From Megaleporinus macrocephalus (taxonomy: Eukaryota > Chordata > Actinopteri > Characiformes > Anostomidae), in NCBI GenBank assembly GCA_021613375.1, contig CM038726.1, forward strand, positions 3,429,046 to 3,493,045: DNA of 64,000 nucleotides, given 5' to 3'. The stretch's first letter is position 1. The number at the start of each line of letters is the position of its first letter. The notes below the pieces were generated by a model. It had not been told where the DNA came from and searched no databases. It worked only from the letters and a program-made list of their open reading frames with translations. The position numbers and the translations under genes are program-made. Of this stretch, positions 1 through 13,010 are shown in pieces.

Positions 1-1268
1 CTGTATGTGGACAGCATGTGGACAGCATATAGACTGTATGTGAACAGCATGTGGACAGCATATAGACTGTATGTGAACAGCATGTGGACAGTATATAGAC
101 TGTATGTGGACAATATATAGACTGTATGTGGACAGTATATAGCCAGTATGTGGACAGTATATAGACTGTATGTGGACAGTATATAGACTGTATGTGGAGA
201 GTGTATAGATAGTATGTGGACAGTATATAGACAGTATGTGGACAGAATATAGACTGTATGTGAACAGCATGTGGACAGTATATAGACTGTATGTGGACAG
301 TATATAGACAGTATGTGGACAGTATATAGACTATGTGGAGAGTGTATAGATTGTATATAGACTGTATGTGGAGAGTATATAGACTGTATGTGGAGAGTGT
401 ATAGACTGTATGTGGACAGTATATAGACTGTATGTGGAGAGTGTATAGACTGTATGTGGAGAGTGTATAGACTGTATGTGGACAGTATATAGACTGTATG
501 TGGAGAGTGTATAGACTGTATGTGGAGAGTGTATAGACTGTATGTGGACAGTATATAGACTGTATGTGGAGAGTATATAGACTGTATGTGGAGAGTGTAT
601 AGACTGTATGTGGAGAGTATGTGGAGAGTGTATAGACTGTATGTGGAGAGTATATAGACTGTATGTGGAGAGTATATAGACTGTATGTGGAGAGTATATA
701 GACAGTATGTGGAGAGTATATAGACTGTATGTGGAGAGTATATAGACTGTATGTGGAGAGTATATAGACAGTATGTGGACAGTATATAGACAGTATGTGG
801 AGAGTATATAGACTGTATGTGGACAGTATATAGACTGTATGTGGAGAGTATATAGACTGTATGTGGAGAGTGTATAGACTGTATGTGGAGAGTATATAGA
901 CTGTATGTGGAGAGTATATAGACTGTATGTGGAGAGTATATAGACTGTATGTGGAGAGTATATAGACAGTATGTGGAGAGTATATAGACTGTATGTGGAG
1001 AGTATATAGACTGTATGTGGAGAGTATATAGACTGTATGTGGAGAGTGTATAGACTGTATGTGGAGAGTGTATAGACTGTATGTGGAGAGTATGTGGAGA
1101 GTGTATAGACTGTATGTGGAGAGTATATAGACTGTATGTGGAGAGTATATAGACTGTATGTGGACAGTATATAGACAGTATATAGACTGTATGTGGAGAG
1201 TATATAGACTGTATGTGGAGAGTATATAGACTGTATGTGGAGAGTATATAGACAGTATGTGGACAGTA
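1..1268. repeat. 22-bp satellite in prps1 intron 3
   Basis: About 57 head-to-tail copies of a 22-bp unit, typically CTGTATGTGGAGAGTATATA plus GA. The main variants are GAGAG versus GACAG and ATATAG versus GTATAG, and variants cluster, which indicates local homogenisation. The array is open at the left window edge. It ends about 30 bp from the 5' splice site of prps1 exon 3, so it lies in intron 3 of that minus-strand gene. No coding content is seen. Confidence 0.95.
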
Positions 1269-1278
1269 CGTGGCTTCA

Positions 1279-1422
<144 letters not shown>

Positions 1423-1781
1423 TCAGCACGTCAGCCGTACGGCATAGACCACATATCAATATCACAATAATCAATACCTCAACATTAAAGAACCCATAAT
1501 CCACATTCCTCTGAGCTCCAGCTCCACAGGCGATCAAAACCTCCCTGTATGTTTACTCTGATCCTCTTTACGACTGCTATATGTAAATCAGCTCTGTTCT
1601 GATTGGCTGCCCTGCACATTCAAAAATCAGCCCAGCTGTACAGGCATGTATATGTAAATGTATTGACCAATCCAATCCAATCCAGTTACATTTAAATCCA
1701 TGGTATGGGCCCTTTAACGAAAAACAACACTTCAACTCAATCTCCAGCCATGCTCGCCAATCTGAGTACACTCACTCACAT

Positions 1782-1818
1782 AACCAGAGAGAGAGAGACA
1801 GACAGAGAGACAGAGAGA

Positions 1819-1886
<68 letters not shown>

Positions 1887-2045
1887 GAGACAGAGAGAGA
1901 GACAGAGAGAGAGACAGAGAGAGAGACAGAGAGAGAGAGAGACAGAGAGAGCGACAAGGAGAGACAGAGAGAGAGACAGAGACAGAGAGAGAGAGAGACA
2001 CACAGAGAGAGAGAGACAGAGAGAGAGAGACACAGAGAGAGAGAC
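1782..2045. repeat. GA/GACA polypurine microsatellite
   Basis: About 260 bp of (GA)n interrupted by GACA, with almost no pyrimidine other than regularly spaced C. It lies inside prps1 intron 2. Long purine/pyrimidine mirror tracts like this can adopt triplex (H-DNA) conformations; that is general knowledge, not something shown here. Open frames on both strands across it are low-complexity artefacts (RERERE or SLSLSL). Confidence 0.95.
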
Positions 2046-2402
2046 TTACGAGGAAGCAGGTCAGAAGGGTCCAGTAAGACGTTCCACAGGTTAAAACTGC
2101 TGTAGCTGGTGTTTGTGGTTTGTTAGTTTGGTGGTTAGTAAGTGATCTCTGTGTCTGTGTGTATATACAGGACTGAGCAACACTCAGACCACCTCCATTC
2201 ATTTAACTCTCAGTCCAGAGAGCCAGTGAGCAGAGTCTGGACCATAAGTATCTGGACAGTTCCGCAATCTTTAGAACCCTGCCTCTGCGCACCAACACAT
2301 TCAAGGGCTTTAACAACAATACTGCTTCAACTGTTTAGGTACTACCGTCATTTCCACACAGTCCCTCCACCCCACAGAGTCAAAAGTAACTGGACAGTTT
2401 CA

Positions 2403-3030
2403 TGACGAGCAGGTTCATGGCCAGCTCACTTGCAAGACCTGGACGAGAAGGCCTGGCTCTCAGTCTCCACTCTAACTCAGGTTGAGGTCAGGACTGAAGC
2501 ATTAAGAGTTCCTTTCACTGGAACTGAGGGTCCGAGCCCACCTCCTGAAAAACAACCCCACAACGTAATCCCCCCTCCACCAAACTTTACACTCGGCACA
2601 ATGCAGTCAGACAAGTAGCGTTCTCCTGGCAACTCCTGAGAACACGTCTCCACTGCTTGGATGCAGCTGCTCGGCCATGGAGACCCATTCCATGAAGCTC
2701 TCTACGCTCTGTTCTTGAGCTGATCTGAAGACCACATGAAGTTTGGAGGTCTGTAGTGATTCCACTTTGTTCTAACACCACTGACAGTCCACTGTGGAAT
2801 ATTTAGTAGTGAGGAAACTTCACCACTGGACTTGTTCCACAGGTGGACGTCCTATCACGGTACCACGCTGGAGTTCACTGAGCTCCTGAGAGACCCACTC
2901 TTTACTAATGTGTGTAGAAGCAGTCTGCAGGACTAGGAGCTGGTTTATACACCTGTGGTTATGAAAGTGATTGGAACACCTGGAGTTAGTGATGTGGATG
3001 GGGGAGTGAATACTTTTGGCAACAGTGTAT
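2403..3030 (-). mobile_element. Tc1/mariner-like transposon relic
   Basis: The minus-strand translation of 2587-2781 contains a stretch of the form TTDLQTSCGLQISSRT followed by [17 protein letters not shown]. This is the N-terminal helix-turn-helix region of a common fish Tc1 transposase. It jumps directly into a fragment (QWRRVL) from much later in the protein, so the middle is deleted. The flank at 2500-2620 has the sequence following the second catalytic Asp in the same family. A probable terminal inverted repeat (TACTTTTGGCAACAGTGTA) lies at 3011-3029. The opposite end is not clearly preserved. Non-functional. Confidence 0.75.
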
Positions 3031-3376
3031 GCATGTATCATAGACTGTTTATTAATTTGCTGATCTTTTCTACATGTACAACAACTGAAGACCTGGAAAA
3101 TGCTCTCAAAGGAGGACCCTCAGCATGGTTTCCTGACTCCTTCAGACTATTATTCTTGGCATCCAAGCATTAAAAAATATTTCCTTGATTTTGGAATTCT
3201 GGAATTGTCCAACAGCTTTTGAGGAATTCCTAAACAGTGCTGGCGATATTATCGCTAAACCCCTTGAACTGGTGCTAAAAGTCTTGCTTGGTTTCGCCTC
3301 CACTGTGATGGAGCGCCGAGGCGGAATTCCAAGCGTGGATTGGGAACGTTGAGCATGCTTTTAAGGTGGTGTGTTA

Positions 3377-3670
<294 letters not shown>

Positions 3671-3939
3671 CTAATCAGCAGGTCCTGCTATCTGGACTAC
3701 TGGGATTCTGAGCATTGTACCATGTCTGTAGAGAAGAAAGCTGTGAAAGGGGATCAATTCTGTTATCTTCAACTCCGTAGAGACTTATCTGGGGCTAAAT
3801 GTCAGCGAGAAACACACAGGACCCCCAGTCACTGCCAAGGTGGGGCTATTTTAAGTAGCAGAATGCATTATATATCTGGCACGGTCTCATAGCGGGTTTC
3901 TGCTGTTATTGCAGGCTTTGGTGTCCGTTTCAATCTAGA

Positions 3940-5130
3940 AGCTTCTTTCTGGAATTTTCCGTTCCACCTTAAATGCTGCAGATAAATAAAGGAACTTTGC
4001 AGATGGTGGACAAAATTAGAAATAACTACAGTTTTTAGTTTTGGAGATCAAACAGAAACTCAGTTAGTAAATAAAACAAGCAAAACTAAAAACTTTTGTT
4101 TGTTGGTCAAATAATGAAAGTAGAATTTATTTAGCAAAAACAAAGAAAAAGTATTTTTGTTAGTAGGTAAGACAAAAAATCATGTTTGTAGGTAAAATAA
4201 TGAAAAAAATATATATTTTAGTTGTAGGTAAAATAAAAAGCTATTTTAGGGGGTAGATAAAATGATTTAATTAAATTGACAAAAACAATTTTAGGTAGAA
4301 AAGAATAATAATTTTAATAATTTTAGCTAAATAATAAGATAATTTGTTATTAGGTAAGAATTTAAAGTAAAAGGTAAAATAACAAAAAAAATATTTGAGT
4401 ATGTGAAATAATATAAAATAATTACAGTTAGGTAATAATAGGGTAATAATAATTTTAGGTTGTAGGTAAGATAATACAATTAACTTTAGCTAGAAAAAAT
4501 AATTTTAGTTAGTATGTAAGGTAATAAAAATAATTTAAGGCAGCTAGGAAGTAAAATATTAAAAATAAATTTATCTAGAAGGTAAAATAACTTAGAAAGT
4601 AAGGTAATAAATATAATTTTAGCTAGTAGGTAAGGTAATACAAATAATGTAAGGTAAGTAGAAGTAAAATATTAAAAATAATTATATCTGGAAGGTAAAA
4701 TAACTAAGAAAGTAAGGTAATAAAGATCATTTTAGCTAGTAGGTAAGGTAATAAAAATAATTTAAGGTAGCTAGGAAGTAAAATATTAAAAATAATTTTA
4801 TCTGGAAGGTAAAATAACTTAGAAAGTAAGGTAATAAAGATCATTTTAGCTAGTAGGTAAGGTAATAAAAATAATGTGAGGTAGGTAGAAGTAAAATATT
4901 AAAAATAATTTTATCTAGAAGGTAAAATAACAAGGTAAGGCAATAAAAATACATTTAGTTAGAAGGTAAAACATTAAAAATCATTTTAGTTAGTAGATAA
5001 AGTAATAGAACTAGAACTAGAGTAGATAAAAAAATAAAAATAACTTATTTAGCAGGTAAAATAAATCTAAAGTCCCAGAATGCAACTGCTGCAGCATTTA
5101 AGGTGGAGCGGAAAATTCCAAAAAGAAGCT
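3940..5130. mobile_element. AT-rich element with 42-bp terminal inverted repeats
   Basis: Positions 3940-3981 and 5089-5130 are inverted copies of each other with 40 of 42 bases identical (core GGAATTTTCCG). They enclose about 1.1 kb of very AT-rich DNA built partly from diverged tandem units of about 113 bp; AGCTAGTAGGTAAGG recurs near 4621, 4734 and 4847. No coding capacity is seen. The architecture is that of a non-autonomous DNA transposon with internal subrepeats. The similarity extends past the arms on the outer side (GTTTCAA on both), so the true termini may lie further out. I could not identify a target-site duplication or a family. Confidence 0.65.
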
Positions 5131-5458
5131 GGCAAATTTTCACCCTCGTGTTTGAAACTGATCTCAGACCTGCAGTGCGGACCAATTTTTCTTTATAAAT
5201 AAATAAGAGATAAATAAGAAAATGTTCTGTGTATGGAATGAACGCATACACGCTGTGAATCGAGGACCACCAGAGCAGCTAAATCACACGAACTCTTAAA
5301 CTACTCTCTAATTTAAACGATATAACAAGTCTGAAAGATAAGCAGGCCGCATAAAACCAGGGCTCGAGAGAAGCTGATAGTGTTTCACCCCCTTATAAGA
5401 GGAGAGCAGCCAAACAGGGGCAGTTAAAACAGTGTTAGCGTCTGTAGCAGCGCCGCGC

Positions 5459-5473
5459 GCTGGGAAATGTAGT
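5459..5473 (-). promoter_or_regulatory. ZNF143/SBS-like motif in prps1 intron 1
   Basis: The minus strand reads ACTACATTTCCCAGC, close to the vertebrate ZNF143 (Staf) promoter motif ACTACAATTCCCAGC. It sits in a GC-rich stretch about 300 bp downstream of the prps1 start codon. Binding is inferred from the motif only. Confidence 0.45.
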
Positions 5474-5652
5474 CCTCAGCCTGCGCGGTCTCCATGGAGC
5501 GAAACGGCGCCGCTGGCCTCAAAAAACTACAAAACTCGAAACGAAAACATTAGCCTGGCGTCGTGGACGTTGACCATGTGGTGCCGTTTTCTGCCCATAA
5601 AACACGGACGCCGACGCCAGTAAAACCCTGTCCAGGGCGAATACAGCGCTCA

Positions 5653-6000
<348 letters not shown>

Positions 6001-6029
6001 TCCTTCACAGTACTCATACTCACCGAAAT

Positions 6030-6720
6030 ATAAATAATATTTTATCTTATTTTAATTACTTTATCTGCTAAACACAATTTGTATTATTTAACTACTAAAA
6101 TATTTTTACTCACTATTTTTTATTTTATATACTAACTAATATCATTTTACTCACTATTTTCATCATTTTATCTACTAACTACAATAATTTTATTTACTAT
6201 TTTTTATTTTACCTACTAGCTAAATAGTTTTATTCACAATTGTTTTATTATTTTAATTATATTTATTATTTTTTTATTCACTATTTTCTATTGTACATAC
6301 TAAAATTTTTACAGACGAACTAAACTTACTACTTTTTTTGTACCCACTACCTGAAATGTATTTTTTACTATTTTTTACCTGCAAACTAAAATTAATGACA
6401 ATGATTTGTATTATCTTTCCCACTAAGATATTTTTATTTTATCTACAACTAAAAGTACATTTGTATTAATTGAACAACAAACAAAATAAATGTTTCTATT
6501 TAATCTACAAAACAGAAAATTTGATTTTAACAAAATATAAAATAGTTTGTTGGGCAACAAACTAAAATGAATTCTTTTACCTACCAAGTAAAATTGTATA
6601 TGTTTTATTTTATCTTCTAGCTTAAATCATTTTATTATTTTACCTACAAGCTCCACTTTTATTTTTCTCTTATTTCTATTATTTTACATACTAACCAAAG
6701 TTGCTTTAGTAACAATATCT
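6030..6720. repeat. AT-rich diverged repeat, opposite orientation to the intron 1 element
   Basis: About 690 bp of A/T-rich sequence with recurring TTTTACCTACTAACT-like phrases. These are the reverse complement of the AGTTAGTAGGTAAAA-like phrases in 4060-5040. The same repeat family therefore flanks the prps1 promoter in inverted orientation. No terminal repeats were found here. Confidence 0.6.
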
Positions 6721-7607
6721 ATTCTGTATGTTCTGATATATTAAAAAAAATATCTCTCTGATATCTCTTTGGCATATTGACATACTTTTGGTCTTCTGCC
6801 TGTATTTAGGCGTCATACTATTTAGAAATACATAAATATAATATGATATAATATAATATAATATAATATAATATAATATAACAGTAAAAGGAGGCTGAAA
6901 GAATAAACTGGAACATTACTGCCCCCTAGTGGTCAAAAGGAAGAAGAGCAGCTCTGCAGAATATGTGTCAATATATCAGTTTGCATCATTCCTTTGTTGT
7001 TTCCATGACGATGACATCACCTTTATCTGCAACACACTAACAATAAAATAAAAATAAAATGTTTTAATATTTGAGCTTATTTATCATCACCACAGCAGCC
7101 CACTAGGCCCACCAGTGAGGTCTCGGTCGCTGCTGTGGACCTAGTGGACGGTGAAGGAGACGCATGTGTGTGAAGAACTGAGCTCAGCGTTCAACATTGA
7201 AGAGACTGAAGAGACGAGCAGCTCCACCTTTATTAGCACCACAACCTCAACAGTTACTGTAAGTAGCAGCCATGCTGTGTGAGTGGATCACTGTGTGCTG
7301 GTTGAAGAAGATCATCGTCAACTGAAAGTTCCACAGAGACACCTTTCATCTACTTTGTGTTTGATGTCCAGATCAAAGAGAGGAGCTGGTACAGGTAACG
7401 TTACTACTAGCAGCTCAGAGTAACTAGTATAGCTAGCTTGCTTCTGTGTGATCATCGCTGTCGTAAACCAGCCAATCAGAGCAGAGCTCAGTAAAGTATT
7501 CGTGGAAAATAGTGTTTTAATCTAGAACCAGATCTAGACCAGCCAAGTCCACCACATGCTACGGCAGTCCTGTGGCAGCAGAGGGCAGCAGAGGGCAGCA
7601 GTGTCCG
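6721..7607. other. Intergenic, prps1 to ZNF-A
   Basis: Holds an ATAAT-type pentanucleotide repeat (about 6838-6881), a CTCF-like site (6919-6932) and otherwise unassigned sequence. TTTATT at 7229-7234 is an AATAAA signal on the minus strand, about 370 bp past the ZNF-A stop, and is a candidate polyadenylation signal for it. A plus-strand ATG at 7369 followed by ten open codons and AG|GTAACG at 7395-7400 resembles a short leader exon, but nothing downstream supports a gene. Confidence 0.5.
6919..6932 (-). promoter_or_regulatory. CTCF-like motif
   Basis: The minus strand reads CCACTAGGGGGCAG, which fits the vertebrate CTCF core CCASYAGRKGGC at every position. It lies between prps1 and the first zinc-finger gene. 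A near match (CAACTAGGGGGCAG) lies at 46367-46380 near the last finger gene. Motif evidence only; this phrase is also common in fish repeats. Confidence 0.4.
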
Positions 7608-8291
7608 TCAGGTGGCGTGGATCCGCTGGTGTCGTAGGAAGCTATACTTGTGAGTGAAGCTCCTCCCGCACTGTGAGCAGCGGTGGGGCTTCTCCCCGGA
7701 GTGAGTGCGCTGGTGGAGCTGGAGAGTGCTCTGCTGGCTGAAGCTCTTGCCGCAGTCGGAGCAGTAGTAGGGCCTCTCTCCCGTGTGGGTGCGCTGGTGC
7801 TGCTGGAGGGTGCTCTGCTGGCTGAAGCCCTTCCCGCACCGCGGGCACCCGTACGGCTTCTCTCCCGTGTGGGTGCGCTGGTGGTTCTTGAGGGCGCCGG
7901 CGTCGGTGAAGCTCCGGCTGCAGCGCGGGCAGAGGTAGGGCTTCTCGCCGGTGTGAACGCGGAGGTGTATCTGGAGGGTGTTCTGGCGGCCGAAGCTCTT
8001 CCCGCACTGGGGGCAGGGGTACGGCCTCTCGCCCGTGTGGATGCGCCGGTGCGTCGCCAGGGTGTTGCGGTCGATGAAGCTCTTGCCGCACTCGGAGCAG
8101 ACGCACGGCTTCTCTCCGGTGTGGATGCGCTCGTGCTTCTTCAGGTTGCTCCCGTGAGCGAAGCTCTTGCCGCACCGGGGGCAGCCGTGCGGCTTCTCGC
8201 CCGTGTGGATGCGCCGGTGCTGCTGGAGGTTGCACAGGTGGGTGAACGTCTTCCCGCACTCCGAGCAGTCCAGAGCTCTCTCCTTGCCCAT
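7608..8291 (-). CDS. ZNF-A: C2H2 zinc-finger protein, 8 fingers (terminal exon)
   Basis: The product is 227 residues from the chosen ATG at 8291 ([14 protein letters not shown]). That start matches the MGKARTLHCSECGK start of ZNF-D. The frame is open up to an ATG at 8390, giving 260 residues, but the extra 33 resemble nothing. Eight consecutive CX2CX12HX3H fingers are joined by TGEKP/TGERP linkers and all ligands are intact. Finger 5 has CSRSF in place of CGKSF. The protein is expected to be a nuclear DNA-binding transcription factor, but no KRAB, BTB or SCAN domain is in this exon. The eight fingers match fingers 10-17 of ZNF-B in order, so A and B are tandem duplicates. The exon probably starts at an acceptor near 8372 or closer; the promoter module is at 10000-10470. 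Confidence 0.88.
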   Translation of the reverse strand: MGKERALDCSECGKTFTHLCNLQQHRRIHTGEKPHGCPRCGKSFAHGSNLKKHERIHTGEKPCVCSECGKSFIDRNTLATHRRIHTGERPYPCPQCGKSFGRQNTLQIHLRVHTGEKPYLCPRCSRSFTDAGALKNHQRTHTGEKPYGCPRCGKGFSQQSTLQQHQRTHTGERPYYCSDCGKSFSQQSTLQLHQRTHSGEKPHRCSQCGRSFTHKYSFLRHQRIHAT

Positions 8292-8599
8292 CTTTGATTT
8301 GAGGTTGAGGGAAACTACAAGGGCTTCAAGTCCATTCGTGAAGAACCAGCTGAAGCATGTAGAAGGTTGGGCTGCAATGATTAGACACACTGTTATACAT
8401 TGTTTTGTGCCAAGGTTAGTTCATAACGTAGCAAACATTGGCAAATCTAGCAGTTTGGGGCAACTTGTGTGGGGCAACTTGTGTGGGGCATGTATATAAC
8501 AACTTCCTTGACAACCGCCATATTTGCTCAAATAAATTAGCAAATTAATTAAATTCTAAAATTAAACAACAAACAGTATTTATTAAAACATATTTGAGT

Positions 8600-9690
8600 T
8601 AGTTTGACAACAGAAGTTGACATACCTTTGAAGTTCAAATAAAACATAACTCCTAACTCAACCCCCTGCTTTAATACCTGTGGATCATCCTTTAGCTTTT
8701 ATAACTTCCAACCAACGTTTTCGGTAAGTACTAACAAACTTCAAACACCTCTCAATTGGAATCTTGGCCCATTCTTCACGTGTAAAAGCCTCTACTTCTG
8801 TGATGTTTGATGGCTTCCGGGTTTAGATCTGGGGACCACACCAGGATCTTTTTCTCAACCAAGCTTTGGTTGACTTGGAGGTGTGTTTGGGATCATTGTC
8901 TTGCTGGAAGGTCCGGAGATTGCCAAGGTTTAATTTGTCAACCGATGGCGTCCCGTTCCTCTTGGCGTTTCTGAGAATCCATGATGCCAGGTACGCGATC
9001 GAGAAAAAAAAATGGGGCATCATCAATGACCCACCTTCAGGCTTGACTTTTGGGATGGTATCCTTTTGGTCATGAGCCTGGCCTTTCACACCAGACATAC
9101 CGGTGGTCCATATGTCCAAACAGTTCCAGTTTGGTTTCATCCGTCCATAGAACTGTCTCCCAAAACTCTGTAGCCTTATCCAAATTCCTCTTGGCCATAT
9201 TCTAGTCGCCTTTTGATGTTCCTTGTGGTTAAGAGTGGAGTGCGTCCATGAAGTCCTCATTTATTCAGTGCACGTCTTATAGTTGCTACTGAAGCACTTG
9301 TTCCAGCCTTCATCAGGTCATCCTGTAGATGTCTTGCACTCGCACGGGGGTTTTTCTTAGTTTGTCCTTAGTTTGAAATTTTGAGAGAGGCAGGTTTGCA
9401 GCTGTTCCATAAGTTCCTTATAATGCTCCCAATGGTGTCTCTTGAGATGTTATATTTTTTGGAGATCTTCTTATACCCAAGACCCTTTAGGTGCGATGAG
9501 ATGATCTCCTCTTTCAGCTTTTGTGGAAGCTCCTTTGTCTTTCCCATGATTGCAAGTCACCTTAAATTGCCACATGGGTGGGCTTAATTGCTTATTTATT
9601 AATCAAAGGCTTAATAATGTTTGAACTCCACTTTAGAAAGCTTTAAAATCAATATTATATAGAGGTTGAATAAATTGTGACATGGCTATA
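8600..9690 (-). mobile_element. Tc1-like DNA transposon, decayed
   Basis: A nearly full-length Tc1 element on the minus strand. The far end (about 8600-8640) has a terminal-repeat-like phrase CAGAAGTTGACATACC. The transposase start is at 9547 and the catalytic region is near 8870-8940. The reading frame is broken. The right terminal repeat is diverged and I could not fix the exact end. It lies between ZNF-A and its proposed promoter module, inside the presumed first intron. Confidence 0.85.
8823..9547 (-). pseudogene. Tc1 transposase pseudogene
   Basis: The start at 9547 reads MGKTKELPQKLKEEIISSHL, the typical N-terminus of this Tc1 group (paired-like DNA-binding domain). The frame breaks within the N-terminal half. 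It resumes at 9260-8823 as a 145-residue open stretch with MKPNWNCLDIWTTGMSGVKG and, near its end, QQDNDPKHTSKSTKAWL. The latter contains the second catalytic Asp of the DDE triad. The last part with the catalytic Glu is not in frame and the ORF stops at 8823. No intact transposase can be made from this copy. Confidence 0.85.
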
Positions 9691-9718
9691 AGCGGCAGAT
9701 AATGGATGGATGACAAAT

Positions 9719-9722
<4 letters not shown>

Positions 9723-9790
<68 letters not shown>
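9723..9790. repeat. (TA)n microsatellite
   Basis: About 34 uninterrupted TA dinucleotides directly beyond the Tc1 relic. Such perfect (TA)n tracts can extrude cruciforms and are often polymorphic. Confidence 0.97.
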
Positions 9791-9794
<4 letters not shown>

Positions 9795-9999
9795 TTAATA
9801 CTTAAGTACAAATAAACAATGAATCAAGTTAAATAACTGTTTGTATGTGTGCAATAAATCAAAACATAGCTACACAATAAAGTAAGACTTTACTTTGATT
9901 TGGTAAGCAGTTTGTAACATTCTGATCTGTTGATCCTACGATATTTGAAAAGTATGGTTTCCTAAAAACCCTGAAACTGGCTGAAACTTGGACCCCTAT

Positions 10000-10470
10000 A
10001 ATCGCCGCTTGCACCGGTCGTGTAGTTTGTAGACGGTCCCTTAACTCGCAAAGCGGCTCCCGCAGCCAACAGACACCTTAGAATTAATTCTAAATCATAA
10101 ACAGTGTAATGTTACAATGTCTAACAGTAACTAAGCTCATTAGTAATTATTTAGATTAGCTAACAGTGAGAACTCAACACTAACCGAGCTGTACGTACCT
10201 TCAGAAGAACGCTGAATAAAAACCGATTAAAGTGCTTTAACTTCACCATCCAGTGAACAAAACGCAGAATAAAGAACCTCCCCGGCTCCAGCTTTAGCGC
10301 TAACTCTACTTAAACTCCACTAAAAGTCCAGTTTTTCACTAAAATCCGCTAAAAACGGCTTTGTTTACATCCTGTTTCTCCTCAAAAGCCGCCAACAACA
10401 AACGAAAGCGACGTACGCGCGCGAATCATGTCCGGGTAAACAAGTACCAGACAATAGTTCCGCTCTATGT
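10000..10470 (-). promoter_or_regulatory. ZNF promoter/first-exon module, copy 1 (for ZNF-A)
   Basis: Minus-strand order: GCGGAAC (10463-10457, ETS-like), CpG-rich DNA with GCGCGCGTACG, a conserved ATGTAAACAAA phrase near 10365, GTCCAGTTT-type motif, a candidate non-coding exon ending CTGAAG|GTACGT at 10199, then CTGTTGGCTGCGGGAGCCG and the 17-bp motif AAGGGACCGTCTACAAA (10042-10026). Copies 2-4 at 21.1, 27.5 and 40.0 kb share this order. The donor faces ZNF-A, whose coding exon lies about 1.8 kb downstream. No long open frame lies in the exon, so it is read as 5' UTR. A dispersed repeat unrelated to the genes is the main alternative. Confidence 0.6.
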
Positions 10471-10479
10471 AGACGTTCT

Positions 10480-11100
10480 AGCTCCTACAGGGGTTACAGT
10501 GCTGAGGTCAGTCTGGGGTCATTTCAGCACTGGACAGCAGTTTAGGCTGTTTCCTGATTTGTCAATAAACGTTCTGCCATTACATTAATTAAAATAATGA
10601 ATTAAATTAAAAAATAAAATTAATGAATTAATTAAAAGAAATTGAACTACAACTTAGCCAGTGATAGGGCAACTTGTCTCAAGTGCACGCCCACTATAAA
10701 ATAAATAAAATAAAGTAAAATAAATTAATAAATAATTGAATTGTATTTTTCCTATACTTTTTAAATTAATGAATTAATAAACTATAAGAAATTAAATAAC
10801 TGACCGGCGTGTCCTCAGCAGGTTCTAGTCAAGTACAGTTCCACTTTTTGTTTTTGTGTTCGTTCTTGTGTTACAGATACCAGATACATGGCTGAAAGGA
10901 ATATATTGCGAAGAATTAGTAGAATAATATAATTAATATAGTTCAACATAGTTACTGTTTTTATTAATAAAATCATTTTATATCTAATATATTTACACAT
11001 TTTATAAAATGTATAATTTTCTGTGCAATATAATTGTGTGCAATTAAGAAGCAACGTGCAATTATTTGTAAATATATTCTTAAAAGTGCTTGAATTTTTA
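10480..11100. other. AT-rich intergenic stretch
   Basis: Between promoter module copy 1 and the 30-bp satellite. It is A/T-rich with many AATTAA and AATAAA phrases. I recognise no gene, RNA or element. Confidence 0.5.
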
Positions 11101-11106
11101 TTTTTA

Positions 11107-12850
11107 TTGTATATACTGTACTATTTATTATATATATTGTATATACTGTACTATTTATTATATATATACTGTACTATTTATTATATATATTGTATATACT
11201 GTACTGTTTATTATATATATTATATATACTGTACTATTTATTATATATATTGTATATACTGTACTATTTATTATATATATTGTATATACTGTACTATTTA
11301 TTATATATATTATATATATACTGTACTATTTATTATATATATTGTATATACTGTACTGTTTATTATATATATTATATATACTGTACTATTTATTATATAT
11401 ATTGTATATACTGTACTGTTTATTATATATATTATATATACTGTACTATTTATTATATATATTGTATATACTGTACTATTTATGTATATTATATGTACTG
11501 TACTGTTTATTATATATATTATATATACTGTACTGTTTATTATATATATTATATATACTGTACTATTTATTATATATATTATATATACTGTACTATTTAT
11601 TATATATATTGTATATACTGTGCTGTTTATTATATATATTATATATACTGTACTATTTATTATATATATTGTATTTACTGTACTGTTTATATATATATTA
11701 TATATACTGTACTATTTATTATATATATTGTATATACTGTACTATTTATGTATATTGTATGTACTGTACTGTTTATTATATATATTATACATACTGTACT
11801 ATTTATTATATATATTGTATATACTGTACTGTTTATTATATATATTATATATACTGTACTATTTATTATATATATTGTATATACTGTACTGTTTATGTAT
11901 ATTGTATATACTGTACTGTTTATTATATATATTATATATACTGTAGTTTATTATATATATTGTATGTACTGTACTGTTAATTATATATATTATATATACT
12001 GTACTGTTTATTATAGCGTATATACTGTACTGTTTATTATATATATTATATATACTGTACTATTTATTATATATATTGTATATACTGTACTGTTTATGTA
12101 TATTATATATACTGTACTGTTTATAATATATATTGTATGTACTGTACTGTTTATTATATATATATTATATATACTGTACTGTTTATTATAGCGTATATAC
12201 TGTACTGTTTATTATATATATTATATATACTGTACTATTTATTATATATATTGTATATACTGTACTGTTTATATTATATATACTGTACTGTTTATTATAT
12301 ATATTATATATACTGTACTATTTATTATATATACTGTACTGTTTATTATAGCATATATACTGTACTGCTTATTATATATATTATATATACTGTACTATTT
12401 ATTATATATATTGTATATACTGTACTGTTTATTATATATATTATATATACTGTACTATTTATTATATATATTGTATATACTGTACTGTTTATTATATATA
12501 TTGTATATACTGTACTGTTTATTATATATATTATATATACTGTACTGTTTATTATAGCATATATACTGTACTGCTTATTATATATATTATATATACTGTA
12601 CTGTTTATTATAGCGTATATACTGTACTGTTTATTATATATATTGTATATACTGTACTGTTTATATTATATATACTGTACTGTTTATTATATATATTATA
12701 TATACTGTACTGTTTATTATGTATATTGTATATACTGTACTGTTTATTATAGTGTATATACTGTACTGTTTATTATATATACTGTACTGTTTATTATGTA
12801 TATTGTATACACTGTACTGTTTATTATAGTGTATATACTGTACTGTTTAT

Positions 12851-12881
<31 letters not shown>

Positions 12882-12925
12882 CTGTACTATTTATTATATA
12901 TATTGTATATACTGTACTGTTTATT
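11107..12925. repeat. 30-bp satellite (ATATACTGTACT family)
   Basis: About 60 units of roughly 30 bp, each with ATATACTGTACTRTTTATTA and a TATATATT tail. Variants include units shortened by loss of the TA tail and a TATAGCGTATATACTG type that clusters at 12000-12630. The unit length divides by three and has no plus-strand stops, so several frames stay open for 300 codons (YIYCTIYY); this is a composition effect. Confidence 0.97.
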
Positions 12926-12929
12926 TATC

Positions 12930-13010
12930 TCCCTTTGCTGCTGCTGGAACTTTGTGAATTTCCCCCACTGTGAGACTAATAAAGGATTATCTTATTTGAT
13001 CTTATCTATA
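12930..13010 (+). mobile_element. 3' tail of a fish LINE or SINE
   Basis: The sequence TTTGCTGCTGCTGGAACTTTG, then a TGAATTTCCCCC phrase, AATAAAGGATTATCTTAT and TTGATCTTATCTATA, resembles the 3' end of a common fish non-LTR retrotransposon, with its short tandem tail. Only the tail is present, as expected from 5'-truncated insertion. It abuts the end of the 30-bp satellite exactly. Confidence 0.55.

Noticed and set aside
7250..7400. A plus-strand leader exon with AG|GTAACG donor
   Set aside because: Only ten open codons and no compatible downstream exon in the window; nothing separates it from chance.
7642..8297. Arg/Pro/Ala-rich overlapping frames opposite or offset to the finger genes (also at 18065-19299, 23880-24646, 32579-33705, 46934-48453)
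   Set aside because: They are shadow frames of GC-rich zinc-finger coding DNA. Their periodicity is that of the finger repeat in the true frame.
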